A stretch of DNA of 64,000 nt from Niallia alba (GCF_012933555.1 NZ_JABBPK010000001.1:3698001-3762000), one strand, 5' to 3'; positions 17,323-26,895 are shown, counted from the stretch's first letter. The notes: a model not told the origin generated them from the sequence alone. Program-made: numbers and translations.

Positions 17323-20211
17323 ATGAATGAAAGGCCGAAGTGGAAAAATGCTTTAAGCCATTTTAAAAACTTCTTCACCAATAAACGAACACTAAAAGGT
17401 GCCCGTATAACCTATGAAGCAACATGGAATGTGGCTTTAGTTTTTATCATTATCATTGCAATCGGTGGTGCTTTTGGACTCGGAATTGGTGCAGGATATT
17501 TTGCTTCACTTGTAAAGGATGAGCCAATCCGTCCTTATGCAGCAATGCAAAAAGATATTTATAATTATGAAGAAACATCAGAATTATACTTTGCCAATAA
17601 TGTTTATTTAGGAAAAGTACCAACTGACCTTGAAAGAGAGGAAGTTAAAATAAATGATGTTTCAAGCTATTTAAAAGATGCTGTGATTGCTACCGAAGAT
17701 GAGAATTTCTATACTCATAACGGAGTAGTGCCCAAATCCATCTTCCGCGCATTATTTCAAGAAGTAACCAATGCTTCTACTCAATCAGGAGGAAGTACCT
17801 TAACACAGCAATTAATAAAGAATCAGATTTTAACAAACGAAGTCTCCTTTGAGAGGAAAGCAAAGGAAATTCTGCTTGCACTGAGGCTAGAGAAATTCTT
17901 TGAAAAGGATGAAATATTAGAAGCTTACTTAAACGTATCCACTTTTGGAAGAAATTCATCTGGAAGAAATATTGCTGGTGTACAATCTGCAGCAAACGGT
18001 ATTTTTGGGATTGATGCGAAGGACTTAACTTTGCCACAGGCTGCATTTATTGCTGGCCTTCCACAAAGTCCATTTGGTTACACTCCTTTTACACAAGAAG
18101 GGAAATTAAAAAAGAATTTAGAGCCTGGTCTAAACCGGATGAAAACTGTATTAAACAGAATGTATGATCAAGAGAAAATTTCTAAAAAAGATTATGATGC
18201 AGCAATGGCATATGATATAACTAAAGATTTTATCGGCCCTCAAAAAAGCCCGATTGAGGACTATCCAGCAGTAACAATTGAGATTCAACAAAGAAGTATC
18301 GAAATCATTGCTGAGTTGTTAGCAAAAGAAGATGGATACACAAAAGAAGACTTACAAGAAGATGACATATTAGCAGAACAATACACTACAATTGCTGACC
18401 GTCAAATTCATCAAAACGGCTATAAAATTCATAGTACAATCAACAAGAAAATCTATGATATTCAACAAAAAACGGTGAAAAATTACTCCCTTTTTGGACC
18501 AGATAAAGAACAACAAGTTATTGATCCAGAAACAAAAGAAAAAGTGACCATAATGGAACCAGTAGAAACCGGAGCCATTATGATTGAAAACAAAACGGGA
18601 GCTATCATAAGCTTTGTTGGAGGACGCGATTATAATCGAGAAGCGACAAACCATGCTACAAGGAGCTTGAGACCAAACGGATCAACAATGAAGCCGCTAT
18701 TAGTTTATGCTCCAGCTATTGAACTAGGCACATTATCACCAGGTAGTGTTCTTCCAGACGTACCATTACGACTAGACCCTAGTTCACCAGGAAAAATATG
18801 GCCAAAAAACTACGATAACCAATTCCATGGTTTAGTCACAGCAAGATATGCACTTCAACAATCCTATAATGTACCTGCTGTTAAGGCATATATTGATATC
18901 CTGTCGCAAAATCCAATTAAATACTTGGAAAAAATGGGTATTACTTCTTTAAATGAAAATGACTATTCAACAAGATCTGCCGCTATCGGAGGACTTTCAT
19001 ACGGTGTAACGGTTGAGGAGAATACAAATGCATTTTCTACATTTGCTAATAGTGGTAAACATATTGACGCATATATGATTGAGAAAATTGAAGATAAAAA
19101 CGGCAATGTTATTTATCAACATGAAGTAAAGCCAGTGGATGTATTTAGCCCACAAACAGCTTATTTAACGTTGGACATGATGAGAGATGTTATTAATCAA
19201 GGAACGGCGGCGGCTGTAAAAGGTCGTTTAAAATTCCAGTCAGATTGGGCTGGGAAAACTGGTACAACACAAGATCTTAATGACTCTTGGTTAATTGCCA
19301 CAAATCCGAATGTTACGTTCGGTGTATGGACAGGTTATGATACACCAAAAACATTAGAAACATCTGGTTTATCATACAGTAAACGTAATAACTATTTATG
19401 GGCAGATTTACTAAACGCAGCTTACGACGTTGCTCCTGAGCTTGTAGACCCTTCTGAAAGCTTTAAAATGCCTGGTGGAATCGTAAGACAATCTGTGTGT
19501 TCTATTTCTGGACTATTACCTTCTGAGGGCTGCTCAAAAGCTGGACTGGTCACAACCGATTTATTTAAATCTGGTATGGCACCATCGAAAAGAGATGACA
19601 GCTTAGTAGCAGGTAAATATGTTCAAATCGGCGACAAGAAATACATGGCATTAGATTCAACCCCAAGTGAGTTTTCTGAATCAGGATTAATGCTAAATCC
19701 TGATTACATCGAAAAACTTTTTGGTATTCGTATCAGTGATCCAAGTATTCTTAGCGAAAACAACCAAAAGCTGAAGAATCTTATCATTCCTAATAATAAA
19801 ATTGAAGACAATGGAAAGGCACCTAACGCACTAAAAATCAACCTTAAAGGTGATACGATAACCTGGAATAAGCATGGTGAAAAAGATGTTATTGGATATC
19901 GTGTATATAAAGACGGTAAAAAGGTGAAAAGCTTAAAAGCAGAAAATGCGTTGAGCTTTAAAGCTGGAAAAGGGACCTATATCGTTAAGGCGGTTGATAT
20001 TGCCGGTAAAGAATCAAAGGCATCGAATGAGATTGTCATAGGCAATACGCAAGAAAAAAAAGAGGATAAAAATAAAAACGAAGAGAGTAAAAAGGCAGAG
20101 AATAAAAACACAGAAAAAAAAGACGCTAATAAACCAGCAAATAATAATGAAAATAAACAGCAGGACAACAAAGAACAAACCGAAAAAGCTGATGAAAAAG
20201 AGAATACTTAA
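17323..20211 (+). CDS. Class A penicillin-binding protein (glycosyltransferase/transpeptidase)
   Basis: A 962-residue bifunctional peptidoglycan polymerase. It has a short cytoplasmic N-terminus, one transmembrane anchor (about 36-58), a GT51 glycosyltransferase (E125 in TEDENFYTHNG, GGSTLTQQLIKNQ, RKAKEILLALRLE) and a transpeptidase with S454-TMK, SYN (514-516) and KTG (645-647). A fibronectin-III-like segment follows (about 820-900), then a low-complexity K/E/N tail. The start ATG at 17323 follows TTAGGGGGAATGATACC, with TATAAT at 17290-17295. It sits between tyrS and ccpA, where B. subtilis has acsA-acuABC instead. I cannot say which B. subtilis PBP it corresponds to. Confidence 0.92.
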   Translation: MNERPKWKNALSHFKNFFTNKRTLKGARITYEATWNVALVFIIIIAIGGAFGLGIGAGYFASLVKDEPIRPYAAMQKDIYNYEETSELYFANNVYLGKVPTDLEREEVKINDVSSYLKDAVIATEDENFYTHNGVVPKSIFRALFQEVTNASTQSGGSTLTQQLIKNQILTNEVSFERKAKEILLALRLEKFFEKDEILEAYLNVSTFGRNSSGRNIAGVQSAANGIFGIDAKDLTLPQAAFIAGLPQSPFGYTPFTQEGKLKKNLEPGLNRMKTVLNRMYDQEKISKKDYDAAMAYDITKDFIGPQKSPIEDYPAVTIEIQQRSIEIIAELLAKEDGYTKEDLQEDDILAEQYTTIADRQIHQNGYKIHSTINKKIYDIQQKTVKNYSLFGPDKEQQVIDPETKEKVTIMEPVETGAIMIENKTGAIISFVGGRDYNREATNHATRSLRPNGSTMKPLLVYAPAIELGTLSPGSVLPDVPLRLDPSSPGKIWPKNYDNQFHGLVTARYALQQSYNVPAVKAYIDILSQNPIKYLEKMGITSLNENDYSTRSAAIGGLSYGVTVEENTNAFSTFANSGKHIDAYMIEKIEDKNGNVIYQHEVKPVDVFSPQTAYLTLDMMRDVINQGTAAAVKGRLKFQSDWAGKTGTTQDLNDSWLIATNPNVTFGVWTGYDTPKTLETSGLSYSKRNNYLWADLLNAAYDVAPELVDPSESFKMPGGIVRQSVCSISGLLPSEGCSKAGLVTTDLFKSGMAPSKRDDSLVAGKYVQIGDKKYMALDSTPSEFSESGLMLNPDYIEKLFGIRISDPSILSENNQKLKNLIIPNNKIEDNGKAPNALKINLKGDTITWNKHGEKDVIGYRVYKDGKKVKSLKAENALSFKAGKGTYIVKAVDIAGKESKASNEIVIGNTQEKKEDKNKNEESKKAENKNTEKKDANKPANNNENKQQDNKEQTEKADEKENT

Positions 20212-20216
20212 AAGCG

Positions 20217-20254
20217 AAAGGGAGAGTCTACTATTGATTCTCCCTTTTGTTTTT
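20217..20254 (+). terminator. Terminator after the PBP gene
   Basis: AAAGGGAGA pairs with TCTCCCTTT around a 13-base loop, followed by TGTTTTT, six bases past the stop. Confidence 0.88.
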
Positions 20255-20282
20255 ATAGTTAGCTTCCAGTTTATTGTTCTTC

Positions 20283-20314
20283 AAAAAAAACAAAGCATTC
20301 AGCTTTGTTTTTTT
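20283..20314. terminator. Terminator after ccpA (both directions)
   Basis: AAAAAAAACAAAGC pairs with GCTTTGTTTTTTT around ATTCA. It lies immediately past the ccpA stop codon on the minus strand. Confidence 0.85.
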
Positions 20315-20318
20315 AAAC

Positions 20319-21317
20319 TCATTTTGTTGAATTACGAGATTCAATTCGATGTGGAAGTGTAACAATATGATCTTCCACCGTTTCTTTATTCATATATTTA
20401 GTGAGTAATCTCATGGCTACAGCACCAATGTCATATAACGGCTGAACAACTGTTGTTAGTTGCGGACGAACCATTAACGTTAATTTTGTATTATCAGAGG
20501 TAACAATTTCGAAATCTTCCGGTACTTTATATCCTTTATCTTCTGCCCCATGAATGACACCTAGCGCCATTTCATCTGACCCTACAAAGATAGCCGTTGG
20601 TTTATTATCGCTTTCCATTAACTTATCGAAGGATTCCATACCAGATTCATAGCTATAATCACCTTCTACTACTAAGGACTCGTTATATTCGATTCCAGCA
20701 ACTTCTAGAGCCTTCTTGTAACCGCCTAATTTCTCATTTTTATTGATTGGTTCTTCCAATGATCCAAGTACGATTCCAATAGACTTATGACCCTTCTCAA
20801 CAAAACTAGTCACTACATCATATGTGGCTTGCGCATAATCAATATTAACCGAAGAAATCTTTTTACTTTCTTCAATACTAGCTGCAAGAACAATCGGCAC
20901 TGGTGACTTTTCAAACTCAGCAACATGTTCTTCTGTTATATTACCGCCCATAAAAACAATACCATCTACTTGTTTACCTAGCATTGTATTTAATAAGTGT
21001 AGCTCTTTATCTTTATTTTGATCCGAATTACTTAGAATAATATTATATTTATACATTGTAGCAATATCTTCAATACCTCTTGCTAATTCCGCAAAGAAGG
21101 TGCTTGATATGTCTGGAATAATTACGCCAACTGTAGTTGTTTTTTTGCTTGCAAGTCCTCTTGCTACTGCATTAGGACGATAACCTAATCGATCAATTAC
21201 TTCTAATACCTTTTTTCTTGTTGTTGGTTTCACATTTGGATTTCCATTAACAACACGGGAAACAGTTGCCATGGAAACACTTGCTTCTCTTGCAACGTCG
21301 TATATTGTTATATTCAT
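20319..21317 (-). CDS. ccpA: Catabolite control protein A
   Basis: A 332-residue LacI/GalR-family master regulator of carbon catabolite repression, which binds cre sites with HPr-Ser46-P as corepressor. The N-terminal helix-turn-helix and hinge are intact ([19 protein letters not shown]; hinge near [12 protein letters not shown]), followed by the periplasmic-binding-protein-like core ([16 protein letters not shown]). Length equals the family norm. Its neighbour aroA is as in B. subtilis. It has its own promoter (21433-21461) and a leader of about 110 bases. Confidence 0.97.
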   Translation of the reverse strand: MNITIYDVAREASVSMATVSRVVNGNPNVKPTTRKKVLEVIDRLGYRPNAVARGLASKKTTTVGVIIPDISSTFFAELARGIEDIATMYKYNIILSNSDQNKDKELHLLNTMLGKQVDGIVFMGGNITEEHVAEFEKSPVPIVLAASIEESKKISSVNIDYAQATYDVVTSFVEKGHKSIGIVLGSLEEPINKNEKLGGYKKALEVAGIEYNESLVVEGDYSYESGMESFDKLMESDNKPTAIFVGSDEMALGVIHGAEDKGYKVPEDFEIVTSDNTKLTLMVRPQLTTVVQPLYDIGAVAMRLLTKYMNKETVEDHIVTLPHRIESRNSTK

Positions 21318-21432
21318 TGTTATTTCGCACTCCTTTTAGTCGAACTAATTTCTTCTATTATTTTATGGCAAGAAGCTATTTCCTAATCATCCACGATTCT
21401 CTTTTTAGCTAATCTTGTCTAATTATGTACTA

Positions 21433-21461
21433 ATGATACGATATCACTGGAAAACCTGCAA
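21433..21461 (-). promoter_or_regulatory. Probable sigma-A promoter of ccpA
   Basis: On the minus strand TTGCAG (21461-21456), a 17-bp spacer and TATCAT (21438-21433). Confidence 0.6.
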
Positions 21462-21632
21462 TGACAAGCTTTCATTTTTTTTCAAAAAAAACCGACATTT
21501 TTCCGGTTTTCAGCTAAAAATACCTTTATTTAAGCATTCTTCCATACAGTTTACCATAAAATAAAAAAAAATATAAATGAATTTATCATATTAACATATT
21601 AAAAACTATTAATTAAGTACGTTTTTTTCAAA

Positions 21633-21681
21633 ATAAAAAATACCCTGTACTTGTTAGCAATTTTAACTAACATATACAGGG
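21633..21681 (-). terminator. Terminator after aroA
   Basis: On the minus strand CCCTGTATATGTTAG pairs with CTAACAAGTACAGGG, followed by TATTTTTTATTTT, about 30 bases past the aroA stop. Confidence 0.88.
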
Positions 21682-21713
21682 CCAATTTAACTTTCACAAA
21701 TTTTTCTATCCTT

Positions 21714-22796
21714 TTATGCTCTTACATATGGTGTAGATTGTATTGCACGGTAAAATTCATCGAATTGTTCAATATCCATTTGTTGTGCTGAATCAGATAA
21801 TGCAACTGCTGGATCAGGGTGAACCTCTGCCATTACTCCATCTGCACCAATAGCTAGAGCTGCCTTCGCACAAGGTAATAATAGATCCTTTCTTCCTGTT
21901 GAATGGGTAACATCCACGAAAACTGGAAGATGTGTTTCTTGTTTTAAAATTGGAACAGCTGAAATATCTAATGTATTTCTTGTAGCACGTTCATACGTAC
22001 GAATACCACGCTCACAAAGGATAATTTGATCATTTCCTTGTGACATAATATACTCTGCTGCATTTATAAATTCTTCAATCGTTGCTGCTAATCCACGTTT
22101 TAAAAGAATCGGTTTTTTTACACTACCAGCAGCTTTTAATAATTCAAAGTTTTGCATATTACGTGCACCAATTTGGATTACATCAATATAATCTAATGCT
22201 GTTTCAATATGTTCCGTACTAACAATTTCACTAATTACAGCTAAATCATATTCATCCGCTACTCTTTTTAAAATTTTCAAGCCTTCTACACCAAGTCCTT
22301 GGAAATCATATGGTGATGTTCTCGGTTTGAACGCACCTCCACGCAGAAGCTTTAGCCCTTTAGCCTGAACAGATGCAGCCACTTGTGCTACTTGCTCATA
22401 AGATTCTACTGAACATGGACCAAACACAAATTTAGGCGTACCATCACCAATTTTTGTTCCTTTTACGTCAACAATTGTGTCCTCTGCCTTTTTCTTACGA
22501 GATACTAATAAAGCTTTGCTATCATCTTCTTGTTGTAATTGTAAACCCATTTTAAAAATTTGCTTAAATAAATGAGAAATAGTGGCATTATCAAACGGTC
22601 CATCATTTTTATTTACAATATGATCAAGCATTTTTCTTTCACGAACAGGATCATATCGATGTGCGCCGTGGGTTCCTTTTGTCTGGCCAATTTTTTGAAC
22701 TAGACTTGCCCTCTCATTAATTTTTTCTAAAATTTCTAAGTTTAACTCATCTACTCGATTACGCAATTCTTCTAATTCTTTATTGCTCACAATCAT
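21714..22796 (-). CDS. aroA: Chorismate mutase / 3-deoxy-7-phosphoheptulonate synthase
   Basis: A 360-residue bifunctional enzyme of the Bacillus type. An AroQ-class chorismate mutase domain (about 1-90, [20 protein letters not shown]) is fused to a type I-beta DAHP synthase (about 105-355, [44 protein letters not shown]). It opens the shikimate pathway from phosphoenolpyruvate and erythrose 4-phosphate; the mutase domain gives feedback control by chorismate and prephenate. The start ATG at 22796 follows AAGGGATGAG; a GTG two codons in is less well spaced. A sigma-A promoter and a long palindrome lie upstream. B. subtilis calls this gene aroA (also aroG). Confidence 0.97.
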   Translation of the reverse strand: MIVSNKELEELRNRVDELNLEILEKINERASLVQKIGQTKGTHGAHRYDPVRERKMLDHIVNKNDGPFDNATISHLFKQIFKMGLQLQQEDDSKALLVSRKKKAEDTIVDVKGTKIGDGTPKFVFGPCSVESYEQVAQVAASVQAKGLKLLRGGAFKPRTSPYDFQGLGVEGLKILKRVADEYDLAVISEIVSTEHIETALDYIDVIQIGARNMQNFELLKAAGSVKKPILLKRGLAATIEEFINAAEYIMSQGNDQIILCERGIRTYERATRNTLDISAVPILKQETHLPVFVDVTHSTGRKDLLLPCAKAALAIGADGVMAEVHPDPAVALSDSAQQMDIEQFDEFYRAIQSTPYVRA

Positions 22797-22882
22797 CTCA
22801 TCCCTTCATTTAAAAAGCATAAAACTGTATAATTTCATTTATACAAATGCAAAAATATGTTACATTTCTCTTAATTGGATTA

Positions 22883-22911
22883 ATTATAAATCATATTTAT
22901 CGCATTGTCAC
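22883..22911 (-). promoter_or_regulatory. Probable sigma-A promoter of aroA
   Basis: On the minus strand GTGACA (22911-22906), a 17-bp spacer and a perfect TATAAT (22888-22883). The palindrome at 22923-22962 begins 12 bases upstream of the -35. Confidence 0.65.
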
Positions 22912-22922
22912 TATTTTTCTTT

Positions 22923-22962
22923 AACAATTAAACGCTTTTAAGCGTTAAAGCGTTTAATTGTT
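22923..22962. promoter_or_regulatory. Perfect 16-bp palindrome between aroA and the FtsA-like gene
   Basis: AACAATTAAACGCTTT (22923-22938) and AAAGCGTTTAATTGTT (22947-22962) are exact inverted repeats around the 8-base centre TAAGCGTT, which itself repeats the AAGCG word. There is no adjacent T-run in either direction, so it is unlikely to be a terminator. It sits between two divergent genes, just above the aroA promoter, and may be an operator. Confidence 0.6.
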
Positions 22963-23039
22963 TCAAATAATAAATCTTTTCCTATAAATTTATCTTATAT
23001 TCTATTAACAATCTTTAAATAAAAAGAAGGTGTTTTCCC

Positions 23040-25214
23040 GTGCAAAGTAATGAGAAACTTTTTGCATTAGATATTGGTACTCGATCAGTTGTCGGAATTA
23101 TCTTAGAAAAAAAAGAGGATAGTTATCATGTTTCCGATTTATTATCCATTGAACATACCGAAAGAGCCATGTTAGATGGCCAGATTCATGACGTGTTAGC
23201 TGTTTCCAAGATTATTAAAGAAATTAGAGAACAATTAGAAGTAAAACATGGACCTTTAAAAAGAGTAAGTGTAGCTGCTGCTGGAAGAGCATTAAAGACA
23301 GAACGAGCGTCTTTTGAAATGAACATCGAAAGAAAACCGCTTATTACAAAAGAAGATATATTACATATGGAGTTAACCGCAGTCCAGCAAGCACAAAGCT
23401 CTGTCGCAGAAAAAAATGACCGTGACAAAAGTCAATTTTACTATTGTGTTGGCTATTCGGTTCTTTACTATTCTCTAGATGATCAAGAAATGGGAAGTCT
23501 AATCGATCAACAAGGATCCCTTGCAAAGGTAGAAATTATTGCTACCTTTTTACCAAGAGTGGTTGTAGAATCGCTTATCGCTGCCTTGCATCGAGCTAAT
23601 TTAGAAATGCAAGCGTTGACGTTAGAACCTATCGCTGCCATTAATGTCCTTATTCCCCCTTCTATGAGACGTTTAAATGTAGCCTTAGTAGACATTGGAG
23701 CAGGAACATCTGATATTGCAATCACAGACACAGGAACAGTTACTGCTTACGGAATGGTGCCTGTCGCGGGGGATGAAATAACGGAAGCAATCAGCGACGC
23801 ATATTTATTAGACTTTCCATTGGCCGAAAAAGCTAAAAGAGAATTATCCCAAAGTGATCAAATTACAATTTCAGATATTCTTGGTTTTACAACTGAATTA
23901 CATAAGGAAAATGTGATAAACGAAATTGAACCAGCTTTAGACAAATTAGCCGATACTATCTGTCGAGAAATTCTTTCATTAAACAATCATAAATCACCTA
24001 AAGCAGTGATGCTCGTTGGTGGTGGAAGCCAGACTCCAGCACTGCAACAAAAGATTGCTGAGATGCTAAATCTGCCTTCTAATCGTGTTGCAATTAGAGG
24101 AATTGATGCTATCACAAACTTAACCTTTGCAAAAGACTTCCATTTAGGACCTGAACTAGTAACACCAGTTGGAATTGCTATTGCGGCTGAGAAATCGCCA
24201 GTCCAATACAAAACAGTTTATATAAATGACCAACCCGTTAGATTGTTTGAAGTCAATAAACTAACCGTCGGAGATTGTATTTTAGCATCAGGTATTCGGA
24301 TGAACCAATTATACGGGAAACCCGGCAACGCAATGATTGTATCCATAAACAATCAAAAAATAACGATTCCAGGTAGTCATGGAGAAGGCCCTACCATTTT
24401 AAGAAAAGGATTGCCATGCTCCTTGGAAGATACTGTAGAAGACGGGGAATCCTTAATGGTTTATCGCGGAAAAGATGGAGAACAAGCTATTGTTCAAATA
24501 AAGGATTTACTTGATACAGAATCTGACAAAAATATAACAATAAACAATAAAAACTATACCATTCATTCCAAAATTCTTTGCAATGGAAAAGCTGTTTCTG
24601 CTGAACACCAGATAGAAGACAAAGATGTTATCGAGTATCAAGCAGATGCTACTATTCAAGAAGCATTAGAATCACTCCATTTATCGAATATGATCGAAGA
24701 ACTAAAGCCTTTTCACATTTTAATTAATGGAAAAGAAACAGTCCTTCCTGCTTTCTCAGGAAAGATTATGAAAAATGGTCTTTCTTGTCGCTTAAATCAA
24801 TTATTCGAAAATAATGATGTTATTCTATTAGAAAAGAGAAAAACGCCGACTGTTCAAGAATTGGCAGATAGAAAACAAATTTTAATGTACCAAGTACTGC
24901 CTGTATATTTTAATGATAAGAAAATAACGCTGACAAAACAGTTAGCACAAATACAAAGAAAAGGTCAAATTCTTCAAATGGATGATCTCCTATATAGCGG
25001 TGACGACATTAGAATCGAGCAAAAACCATTTGAGGGCTTTTTATTTCAAGATTTATTTGCTTTCGTAAATATCCATATGCCTCAAAATGGCGCAGGGTCT
25101 TTTCAACTGTTACGAAACGGGGAAAATGCAACCTTTTTAACGCCTATAAAAAAAGACGATCGGCTATCGATTGTTTGGCCTGCAAAAACAGAAAGCCCAA
25201 CTACAAGCAACTAA
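23040..25214 (+). CDS. FtsA/PilM-like actin-fold ATPase with long C-terminal extension
   Basis: A 724-residue protein. Residues 1-380 are an FtsA-type actin-fold ATPase: phosphate-1 FALDIGTRSVVGII at the N-terminus, phosphate-2 LVDIGAGTSDIAI near 217-229, adenosine motif VMLVGGGSQ near 324. Residues 390-715 are unlike FtsA: four or five modules, each starting with a strand of the type xIxINxxxIxI and ending in (D/N)D-hydrophobic-x-hydrophobic (EDKDVIEY, ENNDVILL, SGDDIRIE, KKDDRLSIVW), which looks beta-grasp- or SLBB-like. The amphipathic FtsA C-terminal helix is missing, so it is not the division FtsA. Function unknown; an assembly or envelope role is a guess. GTG start after AGAAGGTG. Confidence 0.8.
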   Translation: MQSNEKLFALDIGTRSVVGIILEKKEDSYHVSDLLSIEHTERAMLDGQIHDVLAVSKIIKEIREQLEVKHGPLKRVSVAAAGRALKTERASFEMNIERKPLITKEDILHMELTAVQQAQSSVAEKNDRDKSQFYYCVGYSVLYYSLDDQEMGSLIDQQGSLAKVEIIATFLPRVVVESLIAALHRANLEMQALTLEPIAAINVLIPPSMRRLNVALVDIGAGTSDIAITDTGTVTAYGMVPVAGDEITEAISDAYLLDFPLAEKAKRELSQSDQITISDILGFTTELHKENVINEIEPALDKLADTICREILSLNNHKSPKAVMLVGGGSQTPALQQKIAEMLNLPSNRVAIRGIDAITNLTFAKDFHLGPELVTPVGIAIAAEKSPVQYKTVYINDQPVRLFEVNKLTVGDCILASGIRMNQLYGKPGNAMIVSINNQKITIPGSHGEGPTILRKGLPCSLEDTVEDGESLMVYRGKDGEQAIVQIKDLLDTESDKNITINNKNYTIHSKILCNGKAVSAEHQIEDKDVIEYQADATIQEALESLHLSNMIEELKPFHILINGKETVLPAFSGKIMKNGLSCRLNQLFENNDVILLEKRKTPTVQELADRKQILMYQVLPVYFNDKKITLTKQLAQIQRKGQILQMDDLLYSGDDIRIEQKPFEGFLFQDLFAFVNIHMPQNGAGSFQLLRNGENATFLTPIKKDDRLSIVWPAKTESPTTSN

Positions 25215-25282
25215 GTGTCTCTGTTTGATAAAAGCTGCTATATCTAAAAGATGGTTAATTTCCGTATAGAGGGAATGTTTTG

Positions 25283-25372
25283 GAGTAATCTGAATACACG
25301 TAGACGCCATAAGGCTCATCACTCGCTCCATGGAAAGCGAAAAAAAAGTATTTAGACGGCGGGCAACAGCAA
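25283..25372 (-). repeat. Degenerate copy of repeat family 1
   Basis: The sequence CTGAATACACGTAGACGCC, then CGCTCCATGGAAAGCGAA and finally GGCGGGCAACAGCAAA, matches the reverse orientation of the family core (compare 54190-54296). The inner part is deleted and the right arm damaged. Confidence 0.65.
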
Positions 25373-25396
25373 ATATGAAAAAGACCTTAATAAAAA

Positions 25397-25439
25397 CAAA
25401 AAAGGAATTCAGAATTTTCTTCTTCTGAATTCCTTTTTG
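25397..25439. terminator. Bidirectional terminator between the FtsA-like gene and ytxJ
   Basis: CAAAAAAGGAATTCAGAA pairs with TTCTGAATTCCTTTTTG around an 8-base loop. It serves the two convergent genes. Confidence 0.9.
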
Positions 25440-25463
25440 TCTATATCCTGCATTATAAATATT

Positions 25464-25790
25464 CTATATTTCTTTAACGGCCTTTTGTAAAGAGGCTATA
25501 TTTATTTTCCTGTGTGATGCATGCCAAACTATATTATTATCTGCAAAAAGTAATGCTTGTGGAGATTCATGTCTTACTTGATATTTTTCAGCAATATAAT
25601 TAGATAATGGTCTAGCCTCTTGTACAGCTAAGTAGTATGTATCTATTTCTTGATTTTCTTGCTCATATTGTTTATATTCATCAAAAGCATGAGCACTAAT
25701 AGGGCATGTTAAACTATGCTTAACTAACCAAAAAGTATCAGTAGTCTTAACTAGCTCCTCAAATTTTTCGACCGTGTCTATTTTTTTCAT
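25464..25790 (-). CDS. ytxJ: YtxJ, thioredoxin-fold bacillithiol-system protein
   Basis: A 108-residue thioredoxin-fold protein with a monothiol site TCPIS (the cysteine near residue 29), the signature of YtxJ, assigned to the bacillithiol redox system as a monothiol bacilliredoxin-like protein. The block TYYLAVQEARPLSNYIAEKY is characteristic. I chose the second of two nearby ATGs (25790) because AAGGGTGG lies about seven bases ahead and the product is then exactly the B. subtilis length. It follows ytxH and is probably in the ytxGHJ stress operon, although 211 bases separate them here. Confidence 0.9.
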   Translation of the reverse strand: MKKIDTVEKFEELVKTTDTFWLVKHSLTCPISAHAFDEYKQYEQENQEIDTYYLAVQEARPLSNYIAEKYQVRHESPQALLFADNNIVWHASHRKINIASLQKAVKEI

Positions 25791-25911
25791 TTTCATCCAC
25801 CCTTTCGCTTGCCATCTAATTATTTGCAAACAACTCATTAAGATTAAACGGCGAATTTACTTAATACCTACATAGAAAAAACAGCCTATATACTTATTAC
25901 TTCCTGCTTGG

Positions 25912-25976
25912 TCCGAAAAAGATTGGCTCTCTTGGAACGCAGAAAGCAAAGTGTGTATAGACTGCAAGCTTTAACA
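25912..25976 (-). repeat. Possible fossil of repeat family 1 in the ytxH-ytxJ gap
   Basis: AGAAAGCAAAGTGTGTATAG followed by ACTGCAAGC resembles GGAAAGCGAAGTGTATTCAG then GCTGCGGG of the reverse-oriented core. One arm only; the match may be chance. Confidence 0.3.
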
Positions 25977-26001
25977 ACGTTTTATACAGATATTGTTTTT
26001 A

Positions 26002-26436
26002 TCATTGGTTATATTTACTTTCTGTCTCATCAAATGCACGTTTTGTTTCTTCTAATTTTTGTTGAATTTCATCGAATTCAGTACTTTTTAAACTTGTGCT
26101 TAAATCCGATGCTTGTTCCTTCAGCTCGTCAAAACGGTCTGAAGTATTCTCTTGACCTTTAGTGTTTTTCACCTTATCCATAATATCAACAGAAGTTTTA
26201 GTAACTACATTACTTAATTGATCTGTTTTATCTTTTGCAATAGAAATGAATTCTGATCCTTTTTCCTTTAATACTCCTGCTTGTCCGTTCAAATCTTGAA
26301 GTAATTCTTTTCCTGGCTTTGGAGCAAGAAATAACGCAGTAGCTGCTCCAACAATCCCACCTAAAAATGCACCAAATAGAAAATCCTTAGAACTTGAGCT
26401 TTCATTTGCATGGATTATTTCTTGTTCTCGCTTCAT
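26002..26436 (-). CDS. ytxH: YtxH-family general stress protein
   Basis: A 144-residue protein with one glycine- and alanine-rich hydrophobic segment near the N-terminus (FLFGAFLGGIVGAATALFLAP, about 19-39) followed by the conserved PKPGKELL and a long amphipathic, lysine/glutamate-rich helical tail. This is the YtxH/GvpP-like architecture. In B. subtilis ytxH belongs to a sigma-B and sigma-H controlled operon with ytxG and ytxJ; the molecular function is not known. The start follows AAGGAGGATGTTAGG. It is 15 bases downstream of ytxG and surely co-transcribed. Confidence 0.93.
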   Translation of the reverse strand: MKREQEIIHANESSSSKDFLFGAFLGGIVGAATALFLAPKPGKELLQDLNGQAGVLKEKGSEFISIAKDKTDQLSNVVTKTSVDIMDKVKNTKGQENTSDRFDELKEQASDLSTSLKSTEFDEIQQKLEETKRAFDETESKYNQ

Positions 26437-26451
26437 CCTAACATCCTCCTT

Positions 26452-26895
26452 TTAATTGCTTCTTACACGAGTACGATTTTGTTCTGTTTTTCTAGCTTTC
26501 CATTGATCTTTAATATTCATAAACACTTTACTATATTGAACAATTTGAGCAATTTTATCTTGATTTTTTACAAGTGTATTTTCTACATTTTGTGTAATCG
26601 ATTGTACAGATTGATTAAATCCTTGTACGCTTGATCCTACATCCTTCACTGCATCAACAACGGAATTTAAACTTTCTGATTTCTGTTGAATATCTGCCGC
26701 TAGATCATTCGTCTTTTGTAATAAAATAGTTGTTTCTCTCGTGACACCATCTAGTTGCCTTTCTAACCCGACGAGTGTTCTGGAAACACTATCCAGCGTA
26801 GTATGTAATGATTTCAATGTTCTCGCAACATAAATGACAAGAATTGTAAACGCAATAGCTATTAATGCTACGCTTAAGTATAAAAGATTTATCAT
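26452..26895 (-). CDS. ytxG: YtxG, DUF948-family membrane stress protein
   Basis: A 147-residue protein with an N-terminal transmembrane helix (about 4-24, LLYLSVALIAIAFTILVIYVA) and a long coiled-coil region of DUF948 type (LERQLDGVTRETTILLQKTNDL), giving an overall resemblance to a methyl-accepting protein without the signalling domain. It is the first gene of the ytxGHJ operon and is preceded by a strong sigma-B-like promoter (26924-26949), as expected for a general stress gene. The start follows TGGAGGTGCGATAAGG. Confidence 0.93.
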   Translation of the reverse strand: MINLLYLSVALIAIAFTILVIYVARTLKSLHTTLDSVSRTLVGLERQLDGVTRETTILLQKTNDLAADIQQKSESLNSVVDAVKDVGSSVQGFNQSVQSITQNVENTLVKNQDKIAQIVQYSKVFMNIKDQWKARKTEQNRTRVRSN

